This document shows, one piece after another, positions 12,487 through 25,665 of a DNA stretch of 64,000 nt. The notes beneath the pieces are model-generated. The model had not been told where the DNA came from and did not search any database. It saw only the letters and a program-made list of their open reading frames with translations. Position 1 is the first letter of the stretch, and each line of letters begins with the position of its first letter. The stretch spans positions 12,834,001-12,898,000 of the forward strand of contig CM033124.1 in NCBI GenBank assembly GCA_019321725.1, read 5' to 3'. The position numbers and the translations under genes are program-made. Source of the stretch: Paulownia fortunei. Its lineage: Eukaryota > Streptophyta > Magnoliopsida > Lamiales > Paulowniaceae.

Positions 12487-15044
12487 CTAACAGAGGGGAA
12501 GATCAGCTGGAGGAGGCTCTAATGTTTCCAGTTCGCCAACTCCATTTTCCACCAGGAAAGCCATTGCCAAACCCCAGGTGATGTGGGCATCCAAGTGACA
12601 GTGCATCAGCCAGACCCCTGTTTATTTTGAAACTTATGCATTAGGGTGTTTCAATGTGACAAATACGAAAGAGAGAATGACAAATATACATGCATGTGAA
12701 TGTATTTGTATCTTGTGCTAACCTGGATTGTCAGCGACAAATCTGATCACTGCCCATCCACCAACAGGTACACTTGCCGTATTTCTGAGAGGTGGATCTA
12801 TGAGATTAAATTTAGCTGTATCTCTGCTTGGGTTGAAATTTCCAAAGCCCTCAGCAATTATATAGAAGTCGTAGCCATGAAGATGAATTGGGTGGTTCTC
12901 AGCCGTGAAGATACTTGTTCCCTGCAACACCACCTGTACTGTTTCCCCGTATTTTAACTTGTACACCTTAGTACCCGGAACAGGTTGCCTTAGCGACCGG
13001 CTCACATTCCCAGTGTAATCAAATTTTACTGGTGGATTTGCTGGAAAATCTGTCGTGAAAACTCCAGGTATACCTTGCTGGTGTGCTTGCAGCAAGGAAA
13101 AGTTGGACGGGAGCACAAACGATACATTGTTCATGCTGGCAGTAAATCGAGTTCCATTTGGACCTTGACAGTTTCTTGGCCTGGCACCACGGGGGCAGTT
13201 GTTGAGTCCCAGCCCAACAGTGAAGAACAGATTATGGTCAATTTTAGTGGGCACTGGCGCTTTTCTCAGGCTTCTGAAGCCGGTGGTGAAGGCAGTGGCA
13301 GTGGCTGTGTCATTAAAAGCTGGCATAGTTGGCATAACAGGTTTGACTGAGACACATTTGGCGGGGCAAGGGGCAGATTCATATTCAAGGATGGCTGTGG
13401 TGGTGGTATTATCGAATGGTGCGCCTTGAGCACTGGCGTAGGCACGCGCTGCTATGTAGTATCTGGCGGGTGGCTGATCTGCAGTGATTAGTACATCGGT
13501 GGTCTGGCCAGGTCCAAGCATTAGAACTGATGTGGTGAAGGGTTTCACGTAAGAGGCATCAGCTGCGACTACCGTGAGCTTGTGATTGGCAACTTTGAAG
13601 AAAAGTTGTTGATTGAGCGCGGAGTTAACAACTCTTAGGAGATTTGTCTCTCCAGAGTCCACTGGAACTGTTATTGTATCTGCATCAGGATGGTGACAGA
13701 TGTGTTAATTTATTTAACTTAAAAATTACATAATCATGCGAGGTGTAGTATCCCTAATTAGTCAATGTAGGATGACCTAGTAGTCATGAGGTCCAAATGA
13801 CACTTGTAAAATGATGTCTATACATTTCTTTGATTTCTTGTTCCTCCCTATTTGACTAATGAGATAGTTAATGATTTTCAATTTTTGTTCAATTTTTTCT
13901 TTGACAGGTGACCTATTCTTACATATATAAATCGCTTTCATAGACTTTTCTTTCACTCAAGAGTCGCAAAAGAAGCAAAGCTTCACAAACCAACCTTTGC
14001 TGGAGCAATTGTATAGATCACCAGGTTGACCATTAATGGTGTAAGCATTGGAAACATTAGGGGCGGCTCCTGTTCTTCTTGCTTGTCTCACAACATCAAT
14101 GGGGTTCCCGTCCCACCATTCACCTGATCACCATCACAACCAAATCATGATTCACAATCCAAAAGATTTTTTCTTTTAGAGAAAAAAATGAAAAAGAAAA
14201 AATAAAATAGTTGTCCTAAAGGAGCAAGCTCAAAGAAGCAAAGGATAATAGGAAAAAGGACTTCTCTTGTAATGTTATGCTATGTCATAAGATGATGGTC
14301 CCTTAATTACCAAGAAGAAGGGGAGTTTCGCGCTTCGGCTTGGGAAGGGATATGAATCTCCTTCTTTGGGGCGAATGATCAAAGCCCCATAGACGGTGGC
14401 TCTCAGCCATGAACTGTGGGCGTGCCACCAAAGTGTTCCTTCTTGTCCTTGGATCGTAAATCTGTAAGTGTAACTCCCTCCTGGTCTGATAGGGCATTGA
14501 GTCACAAATTCTGGTCCATCAGCCCATGCAGTTCTCATTTGCCTGACTCCATGCCTATGCATTGGTGGTGGAATATAAAATCACATAAATAATACATTGA
14601 ACAATATTTACAATATCTATATATGTATATATGAATACAGAAAGGGTTTGCATGCATGCAGACGTAGTTACCAGTGAATCGTAACGTTGTAACGAGCTCT
14701 GTTAACGACGTTGATCACCAGAGTGTCACCATTGTTCACTTCCAAGGTTGGTCCTGGATACATCCCATTTACAGTAATACTGTTGTGGGTTTTGCACAGC
14801 CTCTTCACTGGTGTTGCTTGCACCTGTTTCACAAAAAAACAGTTTTAATAATCCACTAATCAATCTGGAAAGCATTAGAAAAACAAGGAATTAAGCAAGA
14901 AAAAAGAGAAGGAAAGTGACTTACAACAAAATCATGGTACTGCACTTTTGCATTTGTTATCGGCATTGCGGAAAGGAGCAAGAGGGCAAAGAAGAAGAAG
15001 AAAGAGCAAAAGGGGTTGCCATAATTATTTCTGAAGACGTCCAT
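12487..15044 (-). CDS. LAC: Laccase (multicopper oxidase), six exons, one-base frameshift in exon 3
   Basis: Secreted blue copper oxidase that oxidises phenolics such as monolignols in the cell wall using oxygen. Exons on the minus strand: 15,044-14,925, 14,823-14,672, 14,554-14,311, 14,123-13,995, 13,679-12,723 and 12,617-12,487, all with GT/AG introns. The product starts with a signal peptide (hydrophobic run about residues 13-29). Copper motifs are present: HWHG (residues 90-93), WHAH (134-137), HPIHLHG in exon 5 and HCHLDAH in exon 6. The family length is about 560-580 residues and this gene would give about 577. One base appears to be missing in an A run at 14,340-14,341 (read on the minus strand): after YPFP the frame shifts, while the next frame continues with a normal laccase sequence that joins exon 4 in phase. 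The wording is closest to the LAC5/12/13 group as I recall it. It could be an assembly error or a recent null allele. Confidence 0.9.
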
Positions 15045-15147
15045 TTTGGCTCAGTGGATCGATTTTTTTTGGTTCTTGTTTAGAACCAAGGAAATGAATG
15101 AGTGAATGAGAAATGTTTGCTTGTGAGAGAATGAAAGAGAGGAATTC

Positions 15148-15329
15148 CCTTTATACACGAGAAAATGAGAGAGAGGGTGGTTCTTAGGTTGGCAAGATTA
15201 GGTTTTGATAGTCAGATTAGTGGGCAAAGTTCAACCCTATGGGGAGAGGGAGTAGTTGCACCCACTGGCCCAGCAAACTCTAACAAAATTTTGCTTTCTT
15301 CACAAGTCTTTTCTTTTTCTGAGGTTGGT
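15148..15329 (-). promoter_or_regulatory. Laccase promoter: TATA box and AC element
   Basis: On the minus strand TATAAAG lies at 15,149-15,155, about 105-110 bp upstream of the ATG at 15,044. ACCAACC, an AC-type element bound by MYB factors in lignin-pathway promoters, lies at 15,323-15,329 on the same strand. Spacing and strand fit a core promoter with a phenylpropanoid-type control site; function is inferred from motif matches only. Confidence 0.5.
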
Positions 15330-18300
15330 TTTTCAACGATGACTTGTTGTTTTAGTTAATTTGAATGATTAATTATTGCAATGATATATGTCTCACGGCT
15401 TGGAAACTTTCTAGGTGATGAAAAATTCTTCCTCATGCATGCATCCTAGTAGTATTTTTTTCTTTTTTTTTCTTTTTATGAAAAAAAGACTTAATCAAAC
15501 AATCACTAACAACCCTCTTTCGATATCGTAGTCCCGGGCTGTAAAATATCTCAATGCCCCCATCAAGATACTAGTTTGGAATTTATACGAAGTCTATCCA
15601 TCCATCGATATTTGGATATAATCATATAATATCCTATACAAAATATTACAATATTCTACTGAAACATCAATTAAAATAAAACTTCGAAGAATCCTTCAAC
15701 GTTGTGGAATGCTCGTATGCCTTTAAAATATTAATCAATATTTAAAATTAAATCCATTAAACTACCACCTTGGTGGTGTATATTAATAGTATTTCATTCT
15801 TGCTTACATCCATGTTTCCCACCCAAACACAGAAATTCCTGTTACACTTCTCTCTTTCTCACACACACTCGGAGTCAAGTCCGACATCATTTTTGTCGTG
15901 TAAAGAAATGTTTCATATACGTATTAGCTCTTATAAAATTACCAAGTCAACGAGGAGCAAGTCTTAAAATGAAAAGAGAGAAATTAGCAAACAATCTCGG
16001 GATTGACTAATCCAAATTACTTTTGTTAAGTAATGTAGTTAGTAACTTTTCGTACGCATATTGACAAGGTAATAATATATCACCGACTAGCTTTCCCTTA
16101 TTTTTCATAAATTAATGAATCAATCTTTTCCAAATTAAGAGAAAGTGAAAAAATAAATAAATTAACGGATGACATATGCATTTTCCATTGACAAAAGTAT
16201 TAGGGTTGAAATTTTCAAGTAGAGGTCCAACTCATTGCTTAATGTTGTTTCATTCAATTTGACTAGTTCTTATTATTGACAATCCCCATCAATCCGGATT
16301 CTTTATTCTAAATGATGTTCTATTTTTTATTCTAATATTAATAATATTATTATATATATTTGTCGTGTATGAATTATTGAATTAAAAAATATAACACCAA
16401 TAAAAATAAAGGATCTCAATCCCTCCTTGATTTTTCATCCTTTTATGTTTATCTTTGTTGTTCTTTTTCTTTTTTTTTAGTTGGGGTTGGGGAGGGGGGA
16501 GGTGGCTGGCTCCATTTATGCTTGCATAAGAACAATATATGATAGTGTATATGAGTATATATCTCACTACACAATCACACACAAAGAATTGGATGAAAAT
16601 ATATATACTACATCCGATAGTGTATACAATATATATATTTTACCACACATTCACATAAACACGTACGTGATAAGATATACATCAAAAGCATATCATCAGA
16701 TATAGTATTTATACTACTACTTGATCTTATATTCATTATGGTATCAAAATAATTAAGATCTTTAAGTCTAAGATTTGTCAACATTCATTGATTATTGTTA
16801 AGGGTGCTTACGAATGGGATCATTTAATAGAAATTGGGGGAAATAAGTACATAAAATTATTAATTTAGGAGTAATTTTCAAAGAACTCGATCTAGTTCAA
16901 ACAGTTGTACGACGTGCATGAAATTCAGAAAATCAACTTTGATGCTCTAATATTTTTTACATCTAAAATTGGACTAAAAATCCCAGTTAGATGACGTCCC
17001 ATGATTATAGACTACATAAGTAGATGGAGAAAGTCTTTGTTTGTTTGATTAGGTACGTAACAATTATGACAAATACTGTCCAGATTTGATTTGGTCACAT
17101 GTAACAGCAGTTCAGTTAGAGAAGTCCATAAAGACAAGTTAATTCAATTAATTATACTTTAATTAGGTAGCCACAATGAACAAACTATGTCAACCTTCCT
17201 TTCTTTTTCTGTTTTTTTTTTTTTTTTTTTTGGTCGAAGATTATTTCAAACTTGATAAATCATTTATTTTATTGTATAGTTCAAATTTTTGTATAGTAAT
17301 TTGTATTTTTTATTTTTATTTTTTTGAGTGAAGCAATGTATAAATGACTACATCTGGATATTAATTAACAATGAGTTTATTATTATAATTTAATAATTTG
17401 TAAGAATTAATTGTCAGCAAACAAATACTATAGAAATAAGCATCAAAGTCTTGGGGTTTCAATTTTGCCACTAAATTAAAGCTTAATTGGTTGTTCTTAC
17501 GACTTTATAGCCATAATTGTGTCTACGATGATGATTTAATATATGGAAAATATGATTAATGAAAACATAGTATACAAGATTTGTTTAGATATTGAATTTA
17601 GTGGAAAAGAATATTGAAAATTACAAAAATATTTTCCTTCTTTTTGGTTTTGTAGGAAAAATGCGAATAAAATATTTGCTATATATAGTTTATACATTTA
17701 TTTAACTATTGTAACATGATGCAATCAATTACATTTAAAAAAATATTTAAAACAGATAATTATTTCCTTTTTTCTTTTCTTTTTTCAGTGAAATCCTAAA
17801 TTCAAACATTTTAAAATATTACGTATATGCTCCGTAAATAAAAGATTAATGGGAGTTCTTTTGGGTAGCCAGCAAAAATTTAAATTGACGACTTCTTGAA
17901 CTTGGTTATTTTGGCCATATTATAAGTATTTTGTACTTTTTAGAAAAACATAATTCAAATTCTAGATAAATTGTTCAGTTTTGTCCTAAAGTAAGATTTA
18001 AGAACTCATGAGCATAGATTGGAAACTATTGCTTTTTTCATGAGGAAGAAAAATGATAGCATTTCATTACATCACCAAACAAGCTTAGTCATACCAATGT
18101 TGTAATAGATATTATATGAGATATCAACTAATAATAGATCAACAATCGTCAATTAATAATTTACAAACTATCAACGACCAGCTGCTACAAAAATAGTAGC
18201 AAATGCCTCTGCATCGATGGGATTCGAATTTAAAATTTTAAAGTTTTAGAACCTTAATTTTGTCACTTAGAATTTTGGCAACAAACACACATTTAAATGC

Positions 18301-18999
18301 AAGAATTTTATGGGTCGGGAATAAAGAATGATATTTTTAGCCTTTGCCGATCACATATCAATTCATCATAAAAGAAATTTAATAGACGACAAAGTACATG
18401 TTAGTGATATTAAATATCTAATATTTATCATTTCTACCATATTAAATCTTTAAATGAGATAGTCATTCAATATGATATCAAAATCAAAATACGCTAGGTT
18501 TCATAAAGAGTATACACCTTGCACGTGTGTCAGTGATGCCGTGGTCATTCAATCCTTTCACATAGAATTTCACACATTAATTTCCAGAAGCTAAAACATC
18601 AACATAAACTAATAAAAATAAAAACCGTGTAGGTCACTTAGAATCAAAGAAAAAGAGAGACTACTTCCAAAGATTTAGATAGTCCAACAAGAAAAGAGAA
18701 AAACTGCACTTAAGCTGGTAAGCATGCTAACGACTTTGCATGAAAAAAGTGCAAGAATTTTGGGGAAAAAAACGAAAATTAGAATTGACAGAAGAACAAC
18801 TAGACATAAGGATGTCACTGCATTCTCAAACTTTGCCTTTCACCACCCAAATGATTCAATGCTGTCAAAGATCCTCTTACAATTACTTAGGAAATTGTTC
18901 TTATTCGGTAGTTATGAGTGGGGGTGGATGGGGGCTTTTTAACACCTTTTTTTATTTTTATTTTTTTTAAAAATAATAATAAGATGAATTTATCAAAAT

Positions 19000-19293
19000 T
19001 CGAGACTCGTTCCGTTCCAAACTTGTTGTATCTAAATTAGATTGTATCTAAATTAGATTCATTAGACATACCTTATAATTTAAAAATAAAATAAAATAAA
19101 ATAAAATAACATCACTAATTTTTTTTAAAAAAAATATATTTTTAAAATATAATATTATATAAATATATATATATATTTAAAAAATAAATGATGCGAAATA
19201 AATTTAAAAATAAAAAATTAAAATTTATTTAAATTAGTTTATAATTTTAAATTCATCCAAACCGAACCAATTCGGTGAATCCATAACTATCCC
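19000..19293. repeat. Decayed MITE-like fragment
   Basis: The right end carries 'aaaccgaaccaattcgg' and closes with 'actatcccta', similar to the TTGNCATCCC-type ends of the element at 1,905-2,468. The interior is A/T-rich with no coding capacity. The left end cannot be placed. Confidence 0.3.
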
Positions 19294-20415
19294 TACTTTT
19301 TTGTACTATGAAACTGTGCATGGATTGCTACTTGAAACCAGCAGGACAGTGGAATTGCATGCCATAATTGAGGAAGCTAGGTAATAATTGTGGAGTTAAT
19401 GAGCATGAGAACCACTCTCCTACGGTTCATCATGACCATCTTACCCATGAAGTTATGAGGAGGTTACCATTTCTATTTTGCTTGTAATTCGAATTTTTTA
19501 TTATAATTTTATATTTCATCTCATATTTTATTTTATATATATATATTAATTATATATAATTCATAAAAAATATAATTTTAAAAAAATATTTTACATATAT
19601 TAAATACGAAATAAAATAATAAATTAAAATAAAAGATTCAAACTTAAAAACACTGGCTACAGTCTATAAATATGATACGGTTGTAGAAAAGTGTCAGTTA
19701 TGGTTTGCGATTGGTCAGGTTGAGGCAAATAATGCTAGTTCCTTTTTATTTTTTTAATATTTTAATTAATTTTCTAAATAGTTCATTATAATTTATTTTA
19801 TTTTACTCTTAGTTTTTATCCTAAAGAAATGAATAATGAATTAATAATGTATGATTTCTCTTTAATATTAAACAATATAGTTAATATTTAAATCTAAAAG
19901 CATCGAACAAGATTTAGAGTTTTACTAAGCAAATTATCTAATGTTAGGAGATAGTAACATTTTCATTTACACACTTTAAATTTATCAAAGTTTTGCCTTA
20001 TTTTTTTATTTTAAACATATCATTTGTAAAGCAGTATAATTATTATTTGCACTTTAATTTTTAATTTTCTTAAATTTTAGAGCATTTCTTTTACTTATTT
20101 TTTCTTGTTAAATAAATTTTGTTTTGAAGGCTTTGACAAATGACATATTAATTCTCAATAGTATTACCATTGCATTAACACATTATCTAGAAATAGTACA
20201 ATTAAATGTCCTTATGAATAAAAGATACAGTGTTTTCATGAGCCATTTAATAAAAAATAGTATTTTTAATTTAAAATTAATAAAATACCATATATTTGGC
20301 GAAATTAAAAATATAGGTGAAAGTGTAATTGGGAATTGCATTTTTATCCAAAAACTCAACCCCCAATTGCACTTTCAAAATTTGATTTATTTTTTTTTAA
20401 AAAATTTTTTGAAAG

Positions 20416-20460
20416 CACAAGTTAGGATTGCATTTTCATCAAGTGCAATCCTAACTTGTG
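20416..20460. repeat. Perfect inverted repeat, 17-bp arms, 11-nt loop
   Basis: The left arm CACAAGTTAGGATTGCA (20,416-20,432) is the exact reverse complement of the right arm TGCAATCCTAACTTGTG (20,444-20,460). The loop is 11 nt (20,433-20,443). After a G/T position the pairing continues outward with three A/T pairs. Diverged copies of the arm word ('gcaattgggg', 'gattgcac') lie at 20,330-20,390, so this may be the core of a small foldback element. Any RNA role is speculative. Confidence 0.7.
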
Positions 20461-20965
20461 TTTTAAAAAAATTATTTATTTTTTTTAAAGGAAATTTTAA
20501 AAGCTCAAAGTAGAATCGCACCTTCAAAAAATATTTTTTTAAAATATTAACAATGTTTTATATATATATATATATATATCTTTGCTTTATATATATATAA
20601 TTAATATATAAATTTGTGAGAGTGGAGAAATAGAGAGTGGTATGTAGTTAAGAATGATTGATATTCAATACAAATGCAAATGAGAAAATTAAAATATTTA
20701 TACATATATTTTAGATAAATATATATAATTATATATATATATATATTTAGATAAATATATTTTATTATAATAATAAATAACATAAAGTTATATTGTTTAA
20801 ATTTTTTTTACTTAAGTTATAATATGTATGTAAATATTTTAATAAAGATAATAACAATATTATTTTTGCCTCATAAATCACACAATTAATTTTTTTGAAT
20901 AATAATTATAGTATTGAATTTAAAAGTTTTAAAAAATACAAGAATAAAAAAAATACTAAAAATTA

Positions 20966-22255
20966 CCACCAGTGTCATACGTACGTCGATGACGTTGTAA
21001 TCTATCTCGACGTCCACCCTGAACAACAACAGTATCATGTGATTGGTTTGGGATCGAATCATCAACATATGTACTATACTTTAAATTAAAACTCGGCCGA
21101 CCTGACGAAGTTGTGGAGTTCGACTCTCCACAAGTATGATAGTCGTTGTCTAGATGTAGAAATGCAACAGGCGAGATAATAAAATCTTCACGTCCAGAAT
21201 TGTGTCCTAAATGCTGTTGAATAAACGGCGTATGCGCCATATCTAAATATGAAATGAGTAGTGTAGAGAATGATATCGTAGATGGTGACATACCTCAATA
21301 CGGAGTGAATGGGTCATTCGATTGTGCCTGTTGAGGCACATAATAGTTGGCGGTGCTGTCTAAATCGTGTGATACACAATGTGTCAAGGTGGATGGACCT
21401 GTTTCATCTGTTACACTAGACATAAATGGATGAGAAATATCGTAAGATGTAGAAGCATGGCTAGTAAATGCACCTCGTGTCGAGGTAGAGGGACCTGCAT
21501 CATCTACTACTCTAGTACGCCTCATCGTCATCCTGACTGTGTCTTGTGGTGGTGGCATTGGTATATTTACAACATCTTGTTGTCTACGAAGTAGGCGTTT
21601 GAGATCATCAGTGGTGTGTATAACTTTACTCCTCAACTGCATAAGTGAAGCTATATCTTGCTCGTTCGCATTATCAGCACTGATGCCATACTCTAAAATA
21701 CGTGTAAAAAAGTAATAATATTAAAAAAATATCATAAATATGATACATATACATTATAAAAAAATTATTAATGAATATCTTACCATAACTTCCAAATTTG
21801 ATATGTGTGAAGGTTGGTATCCCTCTTTCATAGGCAAATAGGATGGTGATATCAGATGGCGTGTAATGCCATCGTACCAATCCATATAGCGAGGTTCAGT
21901 ACTATCGGACTCAGTAATGGAATGGTTGATGATAATAAACTGATGTCTATTTGTTCACTACGACACATACTTTTGGTGATATCGAGTTCAATTCTCTCCA
22001 CTATATCCCCTGTGGTCTATATCGTATAAAGTCTGCTCATGCGCTGATATATCTAGTGGAATGTACTATCGCATGCCAAACCAAACTGGCGCATGACCCG
22101 TTCTAAGTGATAGAACTCCACGATAGTGTAATTAATCAATGGACAATGAAATTTCCACAATGGTATATTACATTTTGGACCTAACACCATAATATTCAAT
22201 GAACTCACCATGGAACGTAATATATCAGTGATTCCAACAAAGTCTTCCACCTTTA
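20966..22255 (-). pseudogene. Plant mobile domain (PMD) gene remnant
   Basis: Minus-strand frames carry the landmarks of the aminotransferase-like plant mobile domain found in MAIN/MAIL-type proteins and in TE-borne relatives. Around 22,060-22,200 there is a PLINYTIVEFYHLERVMRQF block (family pattern PLI...IVE.H.PERVMRQFG). At 21,786-21,890 a YMDWYDGITRHLISP block (family pattern YL.WY...R.ISP) follows. Downstream come a Ser/Thr-rich linker with the 21,295-21,642 frame and, at 20,966-21,290, an arginine-rich tail ending in TGG as in family C termini. Stops and frame changes separate the blocks and the N-terminal half is missing, so it is a pseudogene, although introns could explain some breaks (a donor-like GTAAG follows about 21,784). 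Confidence 0.65.
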
Positions 22256-23699
22256 TTGTTAAGCAAACCAGAGATTCTATAAAAGCGTACGCTTAATGTT
22301 GTTTCAATGCATATCTCAAGTTATTTGTGCTTAAAACTTATACCAAACAAAACATCGTTTGCTTAGTTACTAATTTGTTCTAAAGATAAATGTGGCTTAG
22401 TTGTTACTCGCCCCCCCCCCCCCTTCTCAAAATTATGAGGCTAATTTGATATTGTCCTTAAAAAATAATTAAAAATTAATTATATCGTATTATTATTTTA
22501 ATTAAAATTAAAATTTTGAAAAAAAATATATTAAAAATATAAAATCTTATTTTAAGACATTTCAAAAAACAATAAATTTAGGAGAAATGGAGTACATAAA
22601 AGATATAGAGATGATGCTTGCAACATGGGATTGAAAGTAAAAAATAACACAAAAAATAGCTCTATTTATGATTAGTCAAATTAACTATTTTTTGAGTGTC
22701 AATTGATATCGATAGATACATGATAATCCAATTACTTTTTTAAGCTAATTAAGTAATATTAAATAATATAACAAATAGTAAGCTTTTGATAGTTCTGTAG
22801 ATTTAAAATATCAAAAAATAAATTTGATAAATTATTCAAAAAGGTTAAAAAATAATTATTTTCTACTATAGTAATAAAGCAGTTATTTTAGAGATCAGAG
22901 TATATCATATCTTCCCTGTATTTCTTTTTTGTTAAAAGAACATCTAAAGGGACAAAGTGTTAAGAGTTGTAAAATGAGCCGGCCCATCAGTCTAGTTTTT
23001 AACACGGCCCATTTAGGTCCAGATATATGGTGGGCAGTTCCCTGCTCTGTGCACAGACCAGAAGCTTTGGGAACAATTATCTTTTTTCTTTTTGTTACTG
23101 GGCAGCCCAACTTTTTTCCGGGTTGAAAACTTGGGCTGCTTGCAAACTAACTTAATTGCTGACATGTAATTTTCACTATTAATATTTTATTTTATAATAT
23201 AATCATATACATATTAAATATTGACGAACTCATTTAGGTAATATTTATTATCCAAGTGAGCGGTATGAGATTTCCCTTCAAAATGACAATTGCCCAAAAA
23301 CTGCAATCATTCTATAATTGTTAAACGACTATTTGAATTTTAGTCGTTGCATAGCGACAGTAATTCATTCTTTTTTATTTTAAAATAAAATATGTCGTTT
23401 AGTTATAAATAGGAGAGTTTGTTTCTTGAATTTTTTTCTCAACATTCCAACGTTTATGGGTACAATTGTTATTATTTATATTTGGAAACGTTGAAAATTG
23501 AAGTTGTCGAGCTATCAATTTTTTAAGAAATTATAATTATTCTCGTGGTGCCTTCTTAACTAGTGAAATTGTAAAGACGGAGTCAGAAAACATCGACTAA
23601 TTCTTTATTTCCTAATTGAAAATTGCTTTATAAAATAACATACACCTCAAAGACTTACCTTCCTTGTGCTTGACTATAAGTAGATTAAAGTTGAAAAAT

Positions 23700-23975
23700 A
23701 ATACATTATTTAATACTTATTTGATATATAAAAATTTGTTTGAATTCGTTAAACATAACAAATTAAATTTAAATTTTTTTTTATAAAATTTAAAATTTGA
23801 CTCAACTAATAAAAAAATAATTTAATATGTATAAAAGATCAAGTTACTTGAACTCAACTCATATTTGACTCGATTAAAACTTATTCAATTTTGATTCAAT
23901 TAACAATCAAATCAAATTCACAATAATTTTTTAAACTCGATAAAAAAAATATTTTGAATCTCAATTCATTTATTA
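23700..23975. repeat. Dispersed AT-rich repeat, copy 2 of 2
   Basis: Diverged copy of the repeat at 260-560; the shared blocks occur in the same order on the same strand. Non-coding. Confidence 0.45.
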
Positions 23976-24379
23976 ATCCCAAAATGCAACTTTAAAACAT
24001 ATTATATCGTATTAATAAAGAAAATTAAATCTGTGTCTTCAACAAACCAAACAACTTAGTCGACCCATAGTATCATAAAATTGAGAATTGTGTGCAGAGT
24101 TGAATGGTATATGACGATTGTGTTTAGCTGAAATATCAGCATATTATCTTTTATTTCAGACGTAACACAAATGCTAATTTATGTTCAATCATAAATAAAT
24201 ATTTTGGTACTTCTTCGTAAAAAGTTAAAATCTTTTAATAAAAAATGATTAAATTTATTTTATCCCTTGTACTGTAAAGTTGATATCAATTAATATTCCC
24301 CATCTACAATTTTTTTTTATTTACCCCTCTAAACTAAAAATAATTATATTGATGGATAAAAATATATTCAAATTAAGTA

Positions 24380-25327
24380 AAAGTAAAAATACACTTTGCC
24401 ACCTCTGTGATAATTCTACAACCAAAACGTCAATTAATTTGATCTATCATTTTATTCAATACTAACTTTATTAAATAAATTATCATTTAATTAAATCTAA
24501 AATAGATTATGTAAAATCAGTGTTTAACATGAGGTAAAAAAATTATAACACTTAGCGGAAGCAAAATTTTATTTTCTTGTATTTTTGACATTACAAAATA
24601 CCGTACTTTATGGTCGTTGGTTATGCCCCATAAATAGTATGGGCGGTTAATTTTCTACCAATTATATTCTTTCAAATATATGATGAAGATGATAATAAAT
24701 ACCAACATATAAATAAAAAAATATGATTATATAGTAATTCATAGGTGTTTATACAATTTTTTTAAATACTATATGCCTATTGTGTAAATTATAGTTAATT
24801 TGTTTAATGAATAATAAGAAAGTAATGAAATTTAGATCAAACTAGTTGATAATAAGATGCGTATGCATAGCTCAATATATATTAATTAATTTAATTTCAA
24901 TGTGTAACTATTTATTTGTGAAGCAATCCAAATTAGAAAATAAAAATTAACATAAAACTCTTATAATGTTTATGGTATCTTAACTATAAAATTTACAATA
25001 AATAATTTTAAACTTCAATGTGTCTTCTTATACTAATGCAATCATATTTTGTTATTTAATTAATTTAACTTAATTGAAGATTACTTTATTTAATAAAAAT
25101 AATTTTAAATAATATTTAAAATTAATTAAAATTTTATTACAAATATAACCAAGTATTATATGGATTATAAAGAGGGGACAAAATGTATATTATTTTATTT
25201 AGCTCAAATATATTTTTGTCCACCATTAATAAATATTTTAATTTAAACAAGTATTTGAATGTTTTATTAGTAAAATAAAATAATTGAAACTGACTTCATA
25301 ATATAAGAATGTAAAGTGAATTTAACC
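24380..25327. mobile_element. AT-rich element bounded by inverted ends, copy B
   Basis: The left end 'aaaaatacactttgcc' and the right end, read on the opposite strand, 'gttaaattcactttac' form imperfect inverted repeats like those at 8,352-9,528. The part at about 24,700-24,960 also matches 38,340-38,600, including the words 'gcatgcatagct' (there with one change) and 'atatattaattaatttaatt'. So a repeat family of at least three members is present in this window. No coding sequence. Confidence 0.4.
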
Positions 25328-25648
25328 TAATAAAACTTTTAAACTCTAAGTTAACGTGAAGCACATTTATTTATTATTTTTTTTGCAAAGTGCAAGTAAT
25401 AAATGAATTAGCACATATATAAATTCACATATATCATATATCTAAGTTCAAAATGAGTAAAATTTACTTGCTATTTAGTTATGACCTATGCCTCATTTTA
25501 TTAATATCACCAAATAATTTAGTTATCATTCGTAAGATAACAATACTATTATTTAAATATATTATGTAAAAAATTTATAATATATATATTATTTAAATAA
25601 ATGATTGTCATTTATTTTTGTTAAAGATGATCTACAATGTTCATACCG

Positions 25649-25665
25649 CACGTGTTAATCACGTG
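25649..25665 (+). promoter_or_regulatory. Twin G-boxes upstream of SNX2
   Basis: CACGTG occurs at 25,649-25,654 and again at 25,660-25,665, eleven bases apart start to start, about 370 bp before the SNX2 start codon. Closely paired G-boxes are a common arrangement in plant promoters responding to light or abscisic acid. The stretch to 26,033 is C-rich, with a 20-base C run at 25,854-25,873 in the probable 5' untranslated region. Confidence 0.5.

Larger units (their letters stand above)
15360..20960. other. AT-rich intergenic DNA upstream of laccase
   Basis: Beyond the laccase promoter no gene is supported. Open frames at 15,770-15,967, 16,481-16,705 and 18,724-18,970 are short and match nothing I recognise. 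The DNA contains a long T run (about 17,211-17,230), an (AAAAT)n microsatellite at about 19,083-19,108, a 16-bp tandem duplication near 19,028, a MITE-like right end at about 19,293, a TA microsatellite (20,558-20,579) and the hairpin described separately. Confidence 0.6.
22256..25640. other. AT-rich intergenic DNA between PMD remnant and SNX2
   Basis: No gene supported. A 13-base C run lies at 22,411-22,423. A less AT-rich patch at 22,900-23,150 has GGCCCA/GGGC words but no recognisable product. Dispersed repeats occupy about 23,700-23,975 and 24,380-25,327. Confidence 0.6.

Noticed and set aside
20124..20513. 129-codon plus-strand frame
   Set aside because: Starts at a non-ATG codon, is rich in Lys/Ile/Phe as expected in AT-rich DNA, and crosses the hairpin; no family match.
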